From positions 1-47,762 of the forward strand of contig CAXPJI010000009.1 in assembly GCA_964217345.1 (NCBI GenBank): 47,762 bases of DNA. The letters are read 5' to 3'. Below the pieces are notes generated by a model. It was given only the letters and a program-made list of their open reading frames with translations, had not been told where the DNA came from and did no database searches. This DNA is from UBA3478 sp964217345. Its GTDB lineage: Bacteria; Bacteroidota; Bacteroidia; Flavobacteriales; Flavobacteriaceae. Within the stretch, counting starts at the first letter, position 1. Each line of letters opens with the position of its first letter. Below, one piece after another: positions 15,135 to 23,844 of this stretch. A program made the position numbers and the translations under genes.

Positions 15135-17399
15135 AGACTTTTCTTCACGAATCACCTGATTCGCTTCGTTGCATAGAAGATTAATGCTTATCTGATCGGG
15201 TCTTATAAAATCTTCAGAAGAAACTCCGATCGAATCGTTATAACTTTCTCGCATATAATTCGCCCAAACGGGAAGAGCCATAGTGGCTCCTTGTCCGTAA
15301 GTAATGTTGTCAAAGTGAACGGCACGGTCTTCGGCTCCTACCCAAACCCCGGTAGCAAGGTTGGGAACCATTCCCATGAACCATCCGTCAGATTGATTTT
15401 GGGTCGTTCCTGTCTTTCCTGCGATCGGATTTTTAAATTCATAAGGGTATCCCGTAACGACCTCCTGATAAACCGGGTTGTCGATCATCCAATTATGTCT
15501 TAATCGAACTCCCGATCCCGCCTCAGTAACTCCTTTTAAAAGGCTGATCATCGTATAGGCAATTTCTTTATTGAAAACGTCTCTAGTTTCAGGAATCGCT
15601 TCATAAATAACATTGCCTGATTCGTCCTCAATACGGGTAACAAAGGTTGGAGTCGTATGGACGCCCTGATTCGCAAAAGTGCTGTAAGCCGAAACCAGAT
15701 CGAAAACTTTAATATCCGGTGTTCCTAATGCAATAGCCGGTACCGCAGGTATTCTACTTTCAATTCCCAGTCGCTCAGCTACTGATACCACAGAAGCTGG
15801 GCCTACCCTGTCAATCAGCTGTGCAGTAACAGTGTTAATACTGTTGGCTAATGCATGTTTTAGGGTGATTGATTCACCTGAATACTTTCCGCCAGAATTT
15901 TTTGGACACCAAGCCTCAATATTTCCATGTCTTCCCGCACTAACGCAATACGGCACATCTGGTAGTCGATCACAAGGCGACATTCGCAGCTGGTCGATAG
16001 CCGCTACGTAAACAAAAGGTTTGAAAGTAGAGCCTACCTGACGAGCGCCTTGAACCACATTGTCGTATTGAAAATGCTTGTAGTCTGCGCCACCAACCCA
16101 CGCTTTGATGTGCCCCGTCTGAGGCTCGATACTCATCAGTGCTCCTCGAAGATGAGATTTGTAATAAAGGATCGAGTCATAAGGTGTCATCACTGTGTCG
16201 CGTTCCTTGCTCGGAGCCTTCCAATCAAAGACCGTCATCTCAGCAGGGACATAAAAACTGGCCTTAATAAGGGTGTCTGATTTGCCTTGTGCGCGGAGTG
16301 ATCTCCAACGATCACTATTTCGCATGGCACGATCAACAATCTCCTCAACCTGCTCCAATTCTAGGTCAATAAACGGTGCTGTTGGGTTACTATCCTGTTT
16401 TTGCTGTCTAAAAAAAGCTGCTTGCAAATTAGAAAGATGGCTTTCCATTGCGTCTTCAGCATTCTCCTGTAGCCTACTGTCTATAGTCGTATAGACACGT
16501 AAACCGTCTCGGTAAATGTCGTAAGTCTCTCCAGTTGATTTCGGGTTTTCGCGCACCCAATTTTTTAGCCACGACTGTAAATGCATTCTAAAATAGGTCG
16601 CTAAACCTTCGTTGTGAGAGTTTTCTGGGGTAAAACGAATATCTAGAGGTGTTTGCTGTAACGAGTCACCTAGCTTCTCTTCAAGATAGCCATACTTAAC
16701 CATCTGGTCTAAAACTGTATTTCGCCTAGAGGTAACTAATTCTGGTCTCCGAACCGGGTTGTAGAGGGAGGAATTTTTAAGCATTCCAACGAGCATGGCA
16801 CTCTCTTTAACCTCTAGTTCTTGAGGTGTCTTATTGAAATAGATTCGAGCGGCATTTTCAATCCCGTCTGCTAAATAATTAAAATCGTAATTGTTGAGAT
16901 ACATTTGAATGATCTCCTCTTTGGTATAGTTGCGCTCTAAGCGAACCGCAATCACCCACTCCTTAATTTTCTGTTGAAGGGCCTCCTTTAAATTTCTTGA
17001 ACGAACACCCACAAATAGCTGTCGGGCAAGCTGCTGTGATATTGTAGAGGCTCCTCCTCGTTTGCCAAGAAAGACCACTGCCCGTGCAAATCCTCTAAAA
17101 TCAATTCCAGAGTGTTCAAAAAACCGGGCATCTTCGGTAGCAACAAGCGCGTCTATAAGTGACTTTGGAAGTTCACTGTAATCTACCGGGCTTCTGTTGT
17201 CTGCCAAATAGAACTTACCTAATAATAGGCTGTCTGATGAATAAATATGAGTGGCGAGATTCGATTCTGGATTCTCTAATTGCTCAAAGGTGGGCATCTC
17301 CCCAAACTTACCAGTAGCTGCGCTGTGAAAAACAAAGTATATACCAGCAACTCCGAAAACAAACAGAACCCAGAGAAGGACAATTATTCTTCGATACAT
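15108..17399 (-). CDS. Class A penicillin-binding protein 1A (transglycosylase/transpeptidase)
   Basis: 763 residues. One N-terminal transmembrane helix (IIVLLWVLFVFGVAGIYFVF) anchors it in the inner membrane. The GT51 glycosyltransferase domain (about 60-240) shows the catalytic-Glu motif EDARFFEHSGID and GGASTISQQLARQ. The transpeptidase domain has SxxK (GSTFKPF), SxN (ANSINTV) and KTG (AGKTGTTQNQSDGW). It polymerises and cross-links peptidoglycan in the periplasm. The gene follows ricT after only a few bases and is probably co-transcribed with it. In the gliding flavobacteria I know of, a gldH lipoprotein gene often sits between these two; none is present here. Confidence 0.95.
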   Translation of the reverse strand: MYRRIIVLLWVLFVFGVAGIYFVFHSAATGKFGEMPTFEQLENPESNLATHIYSSDSLLLGKFYLADNRSPVDYSELPKSLIDALVATEDARFFEHSGIDFRGFARAVVFLGKRGGASTISQQLARQLFVGVRSRNLKEALQQKIKEWVIAVRLERNYTKEEIIQMYLNNYDFNYLADGIENAARIYFNKTPQELEVKESAMLVGMLKNSSLYNPVRRPELVTSRRNTVLDQMVKYGYLEEKLGDSLQQTPLDIRFTPENSHNEGLATYFRMHLQSWLKNWVRENPKSTGETYDIYRDGLRVYTTIDSRLQENAEDAMESHLSNLQAAFFRQQKQDSNPTAPFIDLELEQVEEIVDRAMRNSDRWRSLRAQGKSDTLIKASFYVPAEMTVFDWKAPSKERDTVMTPYDSILYYKSHLRGALMSIEPQTGHIKAWVGGADYKHFQYDNVVQGARQVGSTFKPFVYVAAIDQLRMSPCDRLPDVPYCVSAGRHGNIEAWCPKNSGGKYSGESITLKHALANSINTVTAQLIDRVGPASVVSVAERLGIESRIPAVPAIALGTPDIKVFDLVSAYSTFANQGVHTTPTFVTRIEDESGNVIYEAIPETRDVFNKEIAYTMISLLKGVTEAGSGVRLRHNWMIDNPVYQEVVTGYPYEFKNPIAGKTGTTQNQSDGWFMGMVPNLATGVWVGAEDRAVHFDNITYGQGATMALPVWANYMRESYNDSIGVSSEDFIRPDQISINLLCNEANQVIREEKSEDLEEFDF

Positions 17400-17402
17400 C
17401 TA

Positions 17403-18674
17403 TTAGCTATTCTCTCGGTTTTTATTCTGATTCCTTCTTCGATTCTGTTCCGAATTTCTTCTAGGTTTATTCGACGCGGTCTTCTCCTTATTAGGATTAG
17501 CCGTCTGCTTTGGAGCGCCAGAATCGTTCGTTGGCTTAGGCTTTCTGTTCTTGCTTCTTCGCTTATTTCTTCTTTTCGGTTGGTCAAAACGGGTTAAGCT
17601 ATCCTCAGTCAGAGATTGCTCAGGGTCTGGCGCCATCTCATCAATGGTCTGTACTTCTATTTGATACGCCTCAAGAGAATCAATTTTCTTACCCTCCTTA
17701 TTGATTGCCAAAATTTCATTCACCCGATCTTTGTCAAGGGTGTGCCAATTTGTGGCATCGTTCTTATAAGTGAACCATAAGAGCCCCTTGAAAATGTCTA
17801 CCTTCTGGCAGAAGGCAACCCCTTTTTCTGTTTGTAACTTACAATCAGTCGGTGGAAACCCTTTAAGTGCATCGAGATAAGTGTCTAACTCAAAGTTGAG
17901 GCAGCATTTCAACTTTCCACATTGACCAGCTAGTTTTTGCGGATTCAAAGCAAGTTGCTGATAACGCGCTGCAGAAGCGCTCACCGCTCTAAAATCAGAG
18001 AGCCAAGTTGAACAACAAAGTTCTCGACCGCAAGAGCCAATACCTCCTAATCTTTGGGCTTCTTGACGATAGCCAATCTGACGCATTTCTATTCTTAGGC
18101 CAAAAGCACGAGCCATGTCCTTTATTAACTGACGAAAATCTACTCTAGCCTCGGCCGTGTAGTAGAAGGTAGCTTTTGAACCGTCACCTTGAAGTTCTAC
18201 ATCTGAGATCTTCATCTCGAGGTTTAAAGAAATAGCAATTTCTCTCGCTCGCTTCTGAATTTCATCTTCACGCTCTCTAGCTTGATGCCAAACCTCAATG
18301 TCTCTTTGAGACGCTTTACGATAGATCTTACCTAAGGTCGGTTCATCCACTGCAACACCCTTGCGCTTCATCTGAACTTTAACTAGCTCCCCGGTAAGGG
18401 TTACAATCCCTACGTCATGGCCCGAAGCAGCCTCAGTGGCCACCACGTCTCCCATAAGAATCGGAAGCTTATCGGTGTTTTTGAAGAATTCCTTACGGCT
18501 GTTTTTAAATCGAACCTCAACGATGTCGAAACGCTCCTGCCCTGCAGGCAATGACATGTTTTCTAACCAATCAAAAACAGTAAGTTTATTACAGCCATCT
18601 GTTCCGCAAGTACCATTGTTCTTGCAGCCCCTAACTTTTCCATCCTTACTTGTTGAACACGATGCGCACGACAT
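17403..18674 (-). CDS. PSP1-domain protein, RicT (YaaT)-like
   Basis: 423 residues. The N-terminus is Cys-rich (MSCASCSTSKDG, GCKNNGTCGTDGC). The central PSP1 domain (about 50-270) contains the family signatures GSCGRELCCSTW and CGKLKCCLNFELD. The last 75 residues are a disordered Lys/Arg/Asn-rich tail. In Bacillus the Ric proteins bind iron-sulfur clusters and adjust RNase Y-dependent mRNA processing; the exact role in Bacteroidota is not established. It has its own good promoter (18692-18722) and is followed directly by PBP1A. The basic tail may bind RNA; this is inference. Confidence 0.85.
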   Translation of the reverse strand: MSCASCSTSKDGKVRGCKNNGTCGTDGCNKLTVFDWLENMSLPAGQERFDIVEVRFKNSRKEFFKNTDKLPILMGDVVATEAASGHDVGIVTLTGELVKVQMKRKGVAVDEPTLGKIYRKASQRDIEVWHQAREREDEIQKRAREIAISLNLEMKISDVELQGDGSKATFYYTAEARVDFRQLIKDMARAFGLRIEMRQIGYRQEAQRLGGIGSCGRELCCSTWLSDFRAVSASAARYQQLALNPQKLAGQCGKLKCCLNFELDTYLDALKGFPPTDCKLQTEKGVAFCQKVDIFKGLLWFTYKNDATNWHTLDKDRVNEILAINKEGKKIDSLEAYQIEVQTIDEMAPDPEQSLTEDSLTRFDQPKRRNKRRSKNRKPKPTNDSGAPKQTANPNKEKTASNKPRRNSEQNRRRNQNKNRENS

Positions 18675-18691
18675 AATTCGAAAATGAACCT

Positions 18692-18722
18692 TAAAGGTAC
18701 GACAAAGGAAAACCGGCTACAA
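18692..18722 (-). promoter_or_regulatory. Promoter of the ricT-PBP1A unit
   Basis: Minus strand TTG (18720-18722), 20-base spacer, TACCTTTA (18692-18699): seven of eight bases of the -7 consensus with correct -33 spacing. It lies between the trhO stop and the ricT ATG at 18674. Confidence 0.6.
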
Positions 18723-19754
18723 CTAAGCCTTGTATTTAAGCTTAGGAGATCGTCCTTTTTTAAAGATTTTGTTGCTTACTGTTTTGCCCTTTCGAAGCGC
18801 TTTTTGCTCCTCTTCGGGCAATGCGACAATATCCATGCATTCTTCACTACAACAATGATTCATCTTAGAGGCACAGCTTTCACACTGAATAAAAAGTAAA
18901 TGACATCCTGAATTCGCACAGTTTACGTGAGTGTCACAAGGAGAGCCACACTGATGGCAAACGGCAATTACATCATCAGAAATACATTCTGCACGACGTT
19001 CGTCGAAAACAAAGTTCTTGCCTAAGAATTTATTTTCTAACCCATGATCTCTAACCTGTCGAGTATACTCAATAATTCCACCTTCAAGTTGGTATACCTG
19101 TTTAAAGCCTTTGTGCTTGTAATACGCACTAGCCTTTTCACAACGAATACCCCCGGTGCAATACATCACCAATTTTTTGGAATCTTTATGGTCTCTAAGT
19201 TGTTCTTCAATAAGATCTAAAGAATCTCTAAAGGTATCGACGTCAGGACAAACCGCATTTTTGAAATGTCCGATTTCACTTTCGTAGTGATTGCGCATAT
19301 CGACCAGCACAGTATCTGGATCTTCGATAAGTTCATTGAATTTTTCAGCGCCGACATGTATTCCCTTGTCAGTAACATCAAAAGACCCATCGTCTAATCC
19401 GTCAGCCACAATTTTATCCCGAACCTTAACCTTAAGTTTCAAGAACGACATGTTGTCTTGCTCAATAGCGATGTTTAATCTTACATTTTCTAGAAAAGAA
19501 ATGCTATCTAAGTGCTTTTTGAAGCCTTCAAAATTAGGTGCAGGAACAGAAAGTTGTGCGTTAATTCCTTCTTTAGCCACATAGATTCTACCTAGAACGT
19601 CTAAGTCATTCCAGGCCAGAAATAAATGATTACGAACGAGTTGTGGATTCTTGAGGTGTGCGTATTTATAGAACGAGATCGTAAGCCGGTCAACACCGGC
19701 TTGCTCGATTAGAACAGCTCGTTCATTCGCACTTAAAGTATTGTACAGTTGCAT
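18723..19754 (-). CDS. trhO: tRNA uridine-34 5-hydroxylase TrhO (rhodanese family)
   Basis: 343 residues from the ATG at 19752-19754 (MQLYNTLSANERA). An N-terminal acylphosphatase-like domain (FYKYAHLKNPQLVRNHLFLAW, GRIYVAKEGINAQLS) is followed by a rhodanese domain with catalytic Cys in VMYCTGGIRCEKASAYY. A C-terminal Cys-rich segment (HQCGSPCDTHVNCANSGC, CESCASKMNHCC) probably binds zinc. The family makes 5-hydroxyuridine at the wobble position of certain tRNAs. An upstream in-frame start at 19847 would add 31 residues across the promoter region and is rejected. The gene is divergent from recA. Confidence 0.93.
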   Translation of the reverse strand: MQLYNTLSANERAVLIEQAGVDRLTISFYKYAHLKNPQLVRNHLFLAWNDLDVLGRIYVAKEGINAQLSVPAPNFEGFKKHLDSISFLENVRLNIAIEQDNMSFLKLKVKVRDKIVADGLDDGSFDVTDKGIHVGAEKFNELIEDPDTVLVDMRNHYESEIGHFKNAVCPDVDTFRDSLDLIEEQLRDHKDSKKLVMYCTGGIRCEKASAYYKHKGFKQVYQLEGGIIEYTRQVRDHGLENKFLGKNFVFDERRAECISDDVIAVCHQCGSPCDTHVNCANSGCHLLFIQCESCASKMNHCCSEECMDIVALPEEEQKALRKGKTVSNKIFKKGRSPKLKYKA

Positions 19755-19798
19755 GCTATACGATGTTTTTAAGTTAGAAAGATTGGATAAAAGTTGAA

Positions 19799-19806
19799 CA
19801 AAAGTA
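19799..19806 (-). promoter_or_regulatory. -7 promoter box of trhO
   Basis: Minus strand TACTTTTG, an exact TAnnTTTG match, 44 bases before the chosen trhO ATG at 19754. The nearest TTG upstream has an unsuitable distance (27 bases). Confidence 0.4.
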
Positions 19807-19838
19807 CATTTTTTCAACAATTTCATTCTTCTGCAACA

Positions 19839-19865
19839 TTGATGCATTGGAATGCTTTAAATTTG
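19839..19865 (+). promoter_or_regulatory. recA promoter
   Basis: TTG (19839-19841), 16-base spacer, TAAATTTG (19858-19865), exact -7 match with nearly standard spacing, 22 bases before the recA ATG. No palindromic LexA-like box was noticed in the 133-base interval. Confidence 0.5.
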
Positions 19866-19887
19866 GAAATAGTCCAATTGTATAGAT

Positions 19888-20895
19888 ATGAGCAAAGAAC
19901 AAGAAGCTAAGTTAAAAGCACTTCAACTTACCCTAGACAAATTAGATAAAACCTACGGTAAAGGTGCCGTTATGAAAATGGGAGACTCGGTAGTACAAGA
20001 GGTCGAAGTTATTTCTTCGGGTTCTATCGGTCTAAATGCCGCTCTTGGCGTTGGGGGGTTTCCGAAAGGTAGAATTATAGAAATCTACGGGCCTGAATCT
20101 TCGGGTAAAACCACGCTTACCCTACATGCGATTGCTGAAGCTCAAAAAGCAGGAGGTATAGCGGTGTTTGTTGATGCAGAACACGCTTTCGATCGTTTCT
20201 ATGCGGCAAAACTAGGTGTAGATATAGACAACTTAATTATTTCACAGCCCGATCACGGAGAACAAGCACTTGAGATTGCGGATAATCTTATCCGATCAGG
20301 GGCTATCGATATCATTATTATTGACTCTGTTGCGGCATTAACGCCAAAGAGTGAGATTGAAGGAGAAATGGGTGATTCTAAAATGGGATTACACGCTCGA
20401 CTAATGTCTCAGGCACTTAGAAAGCTTACGTCAACCATTTCAAAAACCAATTGTACGGTGATTTTCATTAACCAATTACGTGAAAAGATTGGTGTAATGT
20501 TTGGTAACCCAGAAACTACAACAGGGGGTAATGCCCTTAAATTCTACGCCTCTGTTCGACTAGACATCCGCCGTTCAAGTCAAATCAAAGATGGTGACTC
20601 TAATGTAATGGGTAATAAAACCAAGGTTAAGGTGGTTAAAAACAAAGTTGCTCCTCCTTTTAAAACCGCTGAGTTCGATATCATGTATGGTGAAGGAATT
20701 TCAAAAGTTGGTGAGATTATCGACTTAGGTGTAGCTTATGAAATCATAAAAAAGAGCGGGTCTTGGTTTAGCTACGAAGACAGCAAATTAGGTCAGGGTA
20801 GAGATGCTGTTAAGGCGCTACTTTTAGATAATCCAGATCTGTCTGAGGAAATTGAAAACAAAATTTACGAGGCTCTTAACCAGGTGAATTCATAA
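19888..20895 (+). CDS. recA: Recombinase RecA
   Basis: 335 residues. RecA coats single-stranded DNA and carries out strand exchange in recombinational repair. The Walker A motif GPESSGKT is at residues 68-75 and Walker B in IDIIIIDSVAAL; the L2 loop (NQLREKIGVMFGNPETTTGG) is intact. The N-terminal (EQEAKLKALQLTLDKLDKTYGKG) and C-terminal domains are of normal size, but the acidic tail is short. It has its own promoter. The last 20 bases overlap the convergent plsC-like gene, so transcription of both ends may interfere. Confidence 0.98.
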   Translation: MSKEQEAKLKALQLTLDKLDKTYGKGAVMKMGDSVVQEVEVISSGSIGLNAALGVGGFPKGRIIEIYGPESSGKTTLTLHAIAEAQKAGGIAVFVDAEHAFDRFYAAKLGVDIDNLIISQPDHGEQALEIADNLIRSGAIDIIIIDSVAALTPKSEIEGEMGDSKMGLHARLMSQALRKLTSTISKTNCTVIFINQLREKIGVMFGNPETTTGGNALKFYASVRLDIRRSSQIKDGDSNVMGNKTKVKVVKNKVAPPFKTAEFDIMYGEGISKVGEIIDLGVAYEIIKKSGSWFSYEDSKLGQGRDAVKALLLDNPDLSEEIENKIYEALNQVNS

Positions 20896-21634
20896 CTGGC
20901 TCATTTGTCAGCTCTTCAATAAAAAGATCTCTTACGTCTTCTCGAAACTTTTCGAGTTCGTCTTTAGAATAAGTGCCCGCCTTAATGGTGGGCATTATTT
21001 TATATCTCAGTATGCCCGGCCCGCCGTGATAGAGATCCCAGTTGATTCGCTTCTTACAATCGTAATTGATAATCGGTACGATAGGCAAATCATGAGTTAA
21101 GGACATTGAAAATGCACCGTTCTTAAAACGATCAAGCATCACAGCCGAGTCAGGAACTCCCCCTTCAGGATAAATAGCAATTGACGCTCCGTTTTTAACT
21201 CGTTCTTGAACGCTCTTATACACTTGTTTTCTGCTCTCCTTATTCGACCGGTCAACCATAATTACAGCACGTTTATAAAAGAACCCGAAAATCCAGATCC
21301 TCTGCAACTCGGCCTTGCCGACAAAAACCACTGGCTTTTTACAGATTCTCAGCATCAACATAACATCGAGCATGCTTGTGTGGTTCATTACCATGATGGC
21401 AGGCGTCTTTGATAATTTTTCAGAACCCCTCACCTTTCTAATCGGCGTTCCCATCATAAAGAGAATAAATGGAGCCCATATAGATCGAGCGCACCAGTAA
21501 ACTAAAGGGTACGTTTTTCTAGAACTAACCCCAATCAGTAGAAGAGGAGAAAAAACGAGTACCGGCAAAGCCGTTACCACATAAAACCACACCTTATAAA
21601 TGATGTAGCCTGAATTTTTGATGAATCTCAACAC
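20876..21634 (-). CDS. 1-acyl-sn-glycerol-3-phosphate acyltransferase (PlsC-like)
   Basis: Inner-membrane acyltransferase that makes phosphatidic acid. From the chosen GTG (21632-21634) it has 252 residues. A hydrophobic N-terminal helix (YKVWFYVVTALPVLVFSPLLLI) precedes the catalytic NHTSMLDVM motif. Later motifs are FVGKAELQRIWIFG and IYPEGGVPDS (acceptor binding), and IVPII. An in-frame GTG at 21697 would start inside the divergent trpS gene, so it is unlikely; TTG at 21631 is an alternative to 21634. A near-consensus -7 box, TACTTTCG, lies just upstream of 21634. The 3' end overlaps recA by 20 bases. Confidence 0.85.
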   Translation of the reverse strand: MLRFIKNSGYIIYKVWFYVVTALPVLVFSPLLLIGVSSRKTYPLVYWCARSIWAPFILFMMGTPIRKVRGSEKLSKTPAIMVMNHTSMLDVMLMLRICKKPVVFVGKAELQRIWIFGFFYKRAVIMVDRSNKESRKQVYKSVQERVKNGASIAIYPEGGVPDSAVMLDRFKNGAFSMSLTHDLPIVPIINYDCKKRINWDLYHGGPGILRYKIMPTIKAGTYSKDELEKFREDVRDLFIEELTNEPVMNSPG

Positions 21635-21690
21635 GGATTCGAAAGTATAACTTTTTAAATTTTTGTAACTATGTAACCTAAAATTTGCAG

Positions 21691-22659
21691 ATGGCACGAA
21701 TCCTTACAGGAGTACAAAGTACAGGAACCCCTCACCTTGGGAATATACTTGGAGCAATCCTACCAGCAATATCTCTGGCAAATAGTGCAGAGAACGATTC
21801 TTATTTGTTTATCGCTGATATGCATTCGCTCACCCAAATTAAGGATGGTGCAACCTTAAGAGAAAACACCTTTTCAACCGCGGCAACCTGGCTAGCTTTT
21901 GGGTTAGATGTCGATAAAACAGTATTCTATAGACAAAGCGACGTGCCTGAGGTTACCGAGTTATCTTGGTATCTAAGCTGTCTATTTCCCTACCAAAGAC
22001 TTACTCTTGCACATTCATTTAAGGATAAAGCTGATCGTTTAGAAGACGTGAATGCCGGATTATTTACCTATCCCATGCTTATGGCTGCTGACATTCTTCT
22101 CTATGATGCAGAGCAAGTCCCCGTAGGTAAGGATCAACTGCAACACTTAGAGATGACAAGAGACGTTGCTCAACGATTTCACAATAAGTACGGTGAGACC
22201 TTTGTCTTGCCAGAAGCGACAGTCAACGAAAGTACCATGTACATCCCAGGCACTGATGGTCAAAAAATGAGTAAGAGCAAAGGAAACCTCATCGATATTT
22301 TTGCTCCAGAAAAAGAGCTTAAAAAACAGGTTATGGGTATTCTTAGCGACAGCAAAAGTCTTGAAGAGCCTAAAGACCCTGTAACAGACACCACTTTTGC
22401 CTTGTACAAGTGCCTTGCTCCACAAGACGAGATAGAAGCGATGAGCGCGAACTACTTGGCTGGAAATTACGGCTACGGACATGCCAAAAAAGCATTATTA
22501 GAACTCATACTTCAAACCTTTCAGGAGCCAAGAGAAAAATATGAGTATCTACATGCGCACCCTCAAGAAGTCGAAGATGCCTTACAGCAAGGAGCAGAAA
22601 AGGCTAGAAAAACAGCTCAAGCAGTACTTCAAAGAGTACGAGAAAAGGTTGGCTTTTAA
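21691..22659 (+). CDS. trpS: Tryptophanyl-tRNA synthetase
   Basis: 322-residue class I synthetase that charges tRNA-Trp. The HIGH-type motif is GTPHLGN (residues 12-18), ADMHSLTQ follows, and the KMSKS loop is in DGQKMSKSKGNLID (about residue 190). The start is the ATG at 21691; an in-frame TTG two codons upstream is not needed. The C-terminal helical anticodon-binding part is complete (about 220-322). No leader peptide or T-box-like structure was found in the short upstream gap. It converges with dprA, with 2 bases between the genes. Confidence 0.97.
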   Translation: MARILTGVQSTGTPHLGNILGAILPAISLANSAENDSYLFIADMHSLTQIKDGATLRENTFSTAATWLAFGLDVDKTVFYRQSDVPEVTELSWYLSCLFPYQRLTLAHSFKDKADRLEDVNAGLFTYPMLMAADILLYDAEQVPVGKDQLQHLEMTRDVAQRFHNKYGETFVLPEATVNESTMYIPGTDGQKMSKSKGNLIDIFAPEKELKKQVMGILSDSKSLEEPKDPVTDTTFALYKCLAPQDEIEAMSANYLAGNYGYGHAKKALLELILQTFQEPREKYEYLHAHPQEVEDALQQGAEKARKTAQAVLQRVREKVGF

Positions 22660-22661
22660 CC

Positions 22662-23756
22662 CTATAACGAATAGGAATTGTCAGGGTTGTGAATCACCTG
22701 ATCCTCTAAATGCATTTTAAGTAATAGCTCTAGTACTGTATCCTTTTCAAGTCCCGATAATTGAATGATTTGACTAGGATAAAGCTTTTGATGGAATTTT
22801 AATAGCTCATAAATTTTTAAAATTTCAGGGTCATTAGGAAGCTTCTTCGAGAGTGATTTTCGCGAAGGGAAGTGAACCCCTAAATGAGTAGCAATGGTTT
22901 CAGGTCTTTCATACAGTGATGCAGAATGATTTGCGATTAAACGATTACACCCCTGCGATGCTTCTTTATCAATATCACCAGGCGATGCAACCAAATGGCT
23001 ATGGTAACCCTTGGCAAAATTTGCTGTTACCAAACTACCACCTCGCTCCGCAGACTCTACCACCCAAACAACATCTGCCATGCCGGCTATTAGTCGATTT
23101 CTCGCAAGAAACCGCCCTTTGTGAGCAGGACTTTGTATCGGGTATTCTGAAAACGTAAACCCCTTTTGCTCTAATCCCTTACGCAATGTAATGTGCGATT
23201 TAGGGTAGGTATGGTCCAAACCATGAGCTAGAACACTGTGAACTGTAAACCCAGAATTACTTGCAACACTTTGGGAATAACTGTCGATACCATATGCCAA
23301 GCCGCTGATGACTTCGAAATTAGGTTCATGCGCCCTTTGAAAAAATTCATCTATTTGCGCTTTCCCATAAGCGGTCATCTTTCGGGTACCAACAATAGCA
23401 AGAAGCGGAAGTCGCCGATCAGATGCACTAGCATCTCCCGTTCGATAGATAAGAACAGGAGCGTCACTCATCTTATTTGAGTTAAAAGGATATTCTTTGT
23501 CGAGAAAGGAAATTGTTCTTACTCCCATTTCTTCTTGCTTTCTGTAAATCTCGAGCGCCTTGAGACACTTTATCTTGTCTAGGGGGTTTATTTTATATAC
23601 CGATGAGTATTTTGTTGATTCTCCTCTAATTAAACATTCAATAATCCTCTGATTATCAAAATTTTGCAAGAAAAATTTTCTAAGATTTTTAGGTGAGAGT
23701 CCTGAAAATTGACTCAATAAAAACAAGACTTCATGCGTGCTTAGTTTCGAAAACAT
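22662..23756 (-). CDS. dprA: DNA-processing protein DprA
   Basis: 364 residues from the ATG at 23754-23756. DprA binds incoming single-stranded DNA during natural transformation and loads RecA. The Rossmann-like domain (about 105-295) contains IVGTRKMTAYG, ISGLAYGIDSYSQ and the signature VVESAERGGSLVTANFA. An N-terminal SAM-like helical domain and a C-terminal winged-helix-like domain (YPSQIIQLSGLEKDTVLELLLKMHLEDQV) flank it. An in-frame TTG six bases upstream is less likely. Its presence beside recA fits competence, though dprA is widespread also in non-competent bacteria. Confidence 0.95.
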   Translation of the reverse strand: MFSKLSTHEVLFLLSQFSGLSPKNLRKFFLQNFDNQRIIECLIRGESTKYSSVYKINPLDKIKCLKALEIYRKQEEMGVRTISFLDKEYPFNSNKMSDAPVLIYRTGDASASDRRLPLLAIVGTRKMTAYGKAQIDEFFQRAHEPNFEVISGLAYGIDSYSQSVASNSGFTVHSVLAHGLDHTYPKSHITLRKGLEQKGFTFSEYPIQSPAHKGRFLARNRLIAGMADVVWVVESAERGGSLVTANFAKGYHSHLVASPGDIDKEASQGCNRLIANHSASLYERPETIATHLGVHFPSRKSLSKKLPNDPEILKIYELLKFHQKLYPSQIIQLSGLEKDTVLELLLKMHLEDQVIHNPDNSYSL

Positions 23757-23844
23757 GCTCAAAGGTATCCCTGTGGACTGAAGAATACTTGCAGCCCAAT
23801 AATAGGCCTATAAGAATTGAGTAAATTTTAAGATATTTGTGTCT

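Noticed and set aside
17403..17630. Low-complexity Lys/Arg/Asn tail of the RicT-like protein as an assembly artefact
   Set aside because: The frame stays open, codons vary, and basic tails are common in Bacteroidota members of this family.
21635..21697. Longer plsC N-terminus starting at GTG 21697
   Set aside because: The start would lie inside the divergent trpS coding sequence, and a -7-like box lies between it and the chosen start.
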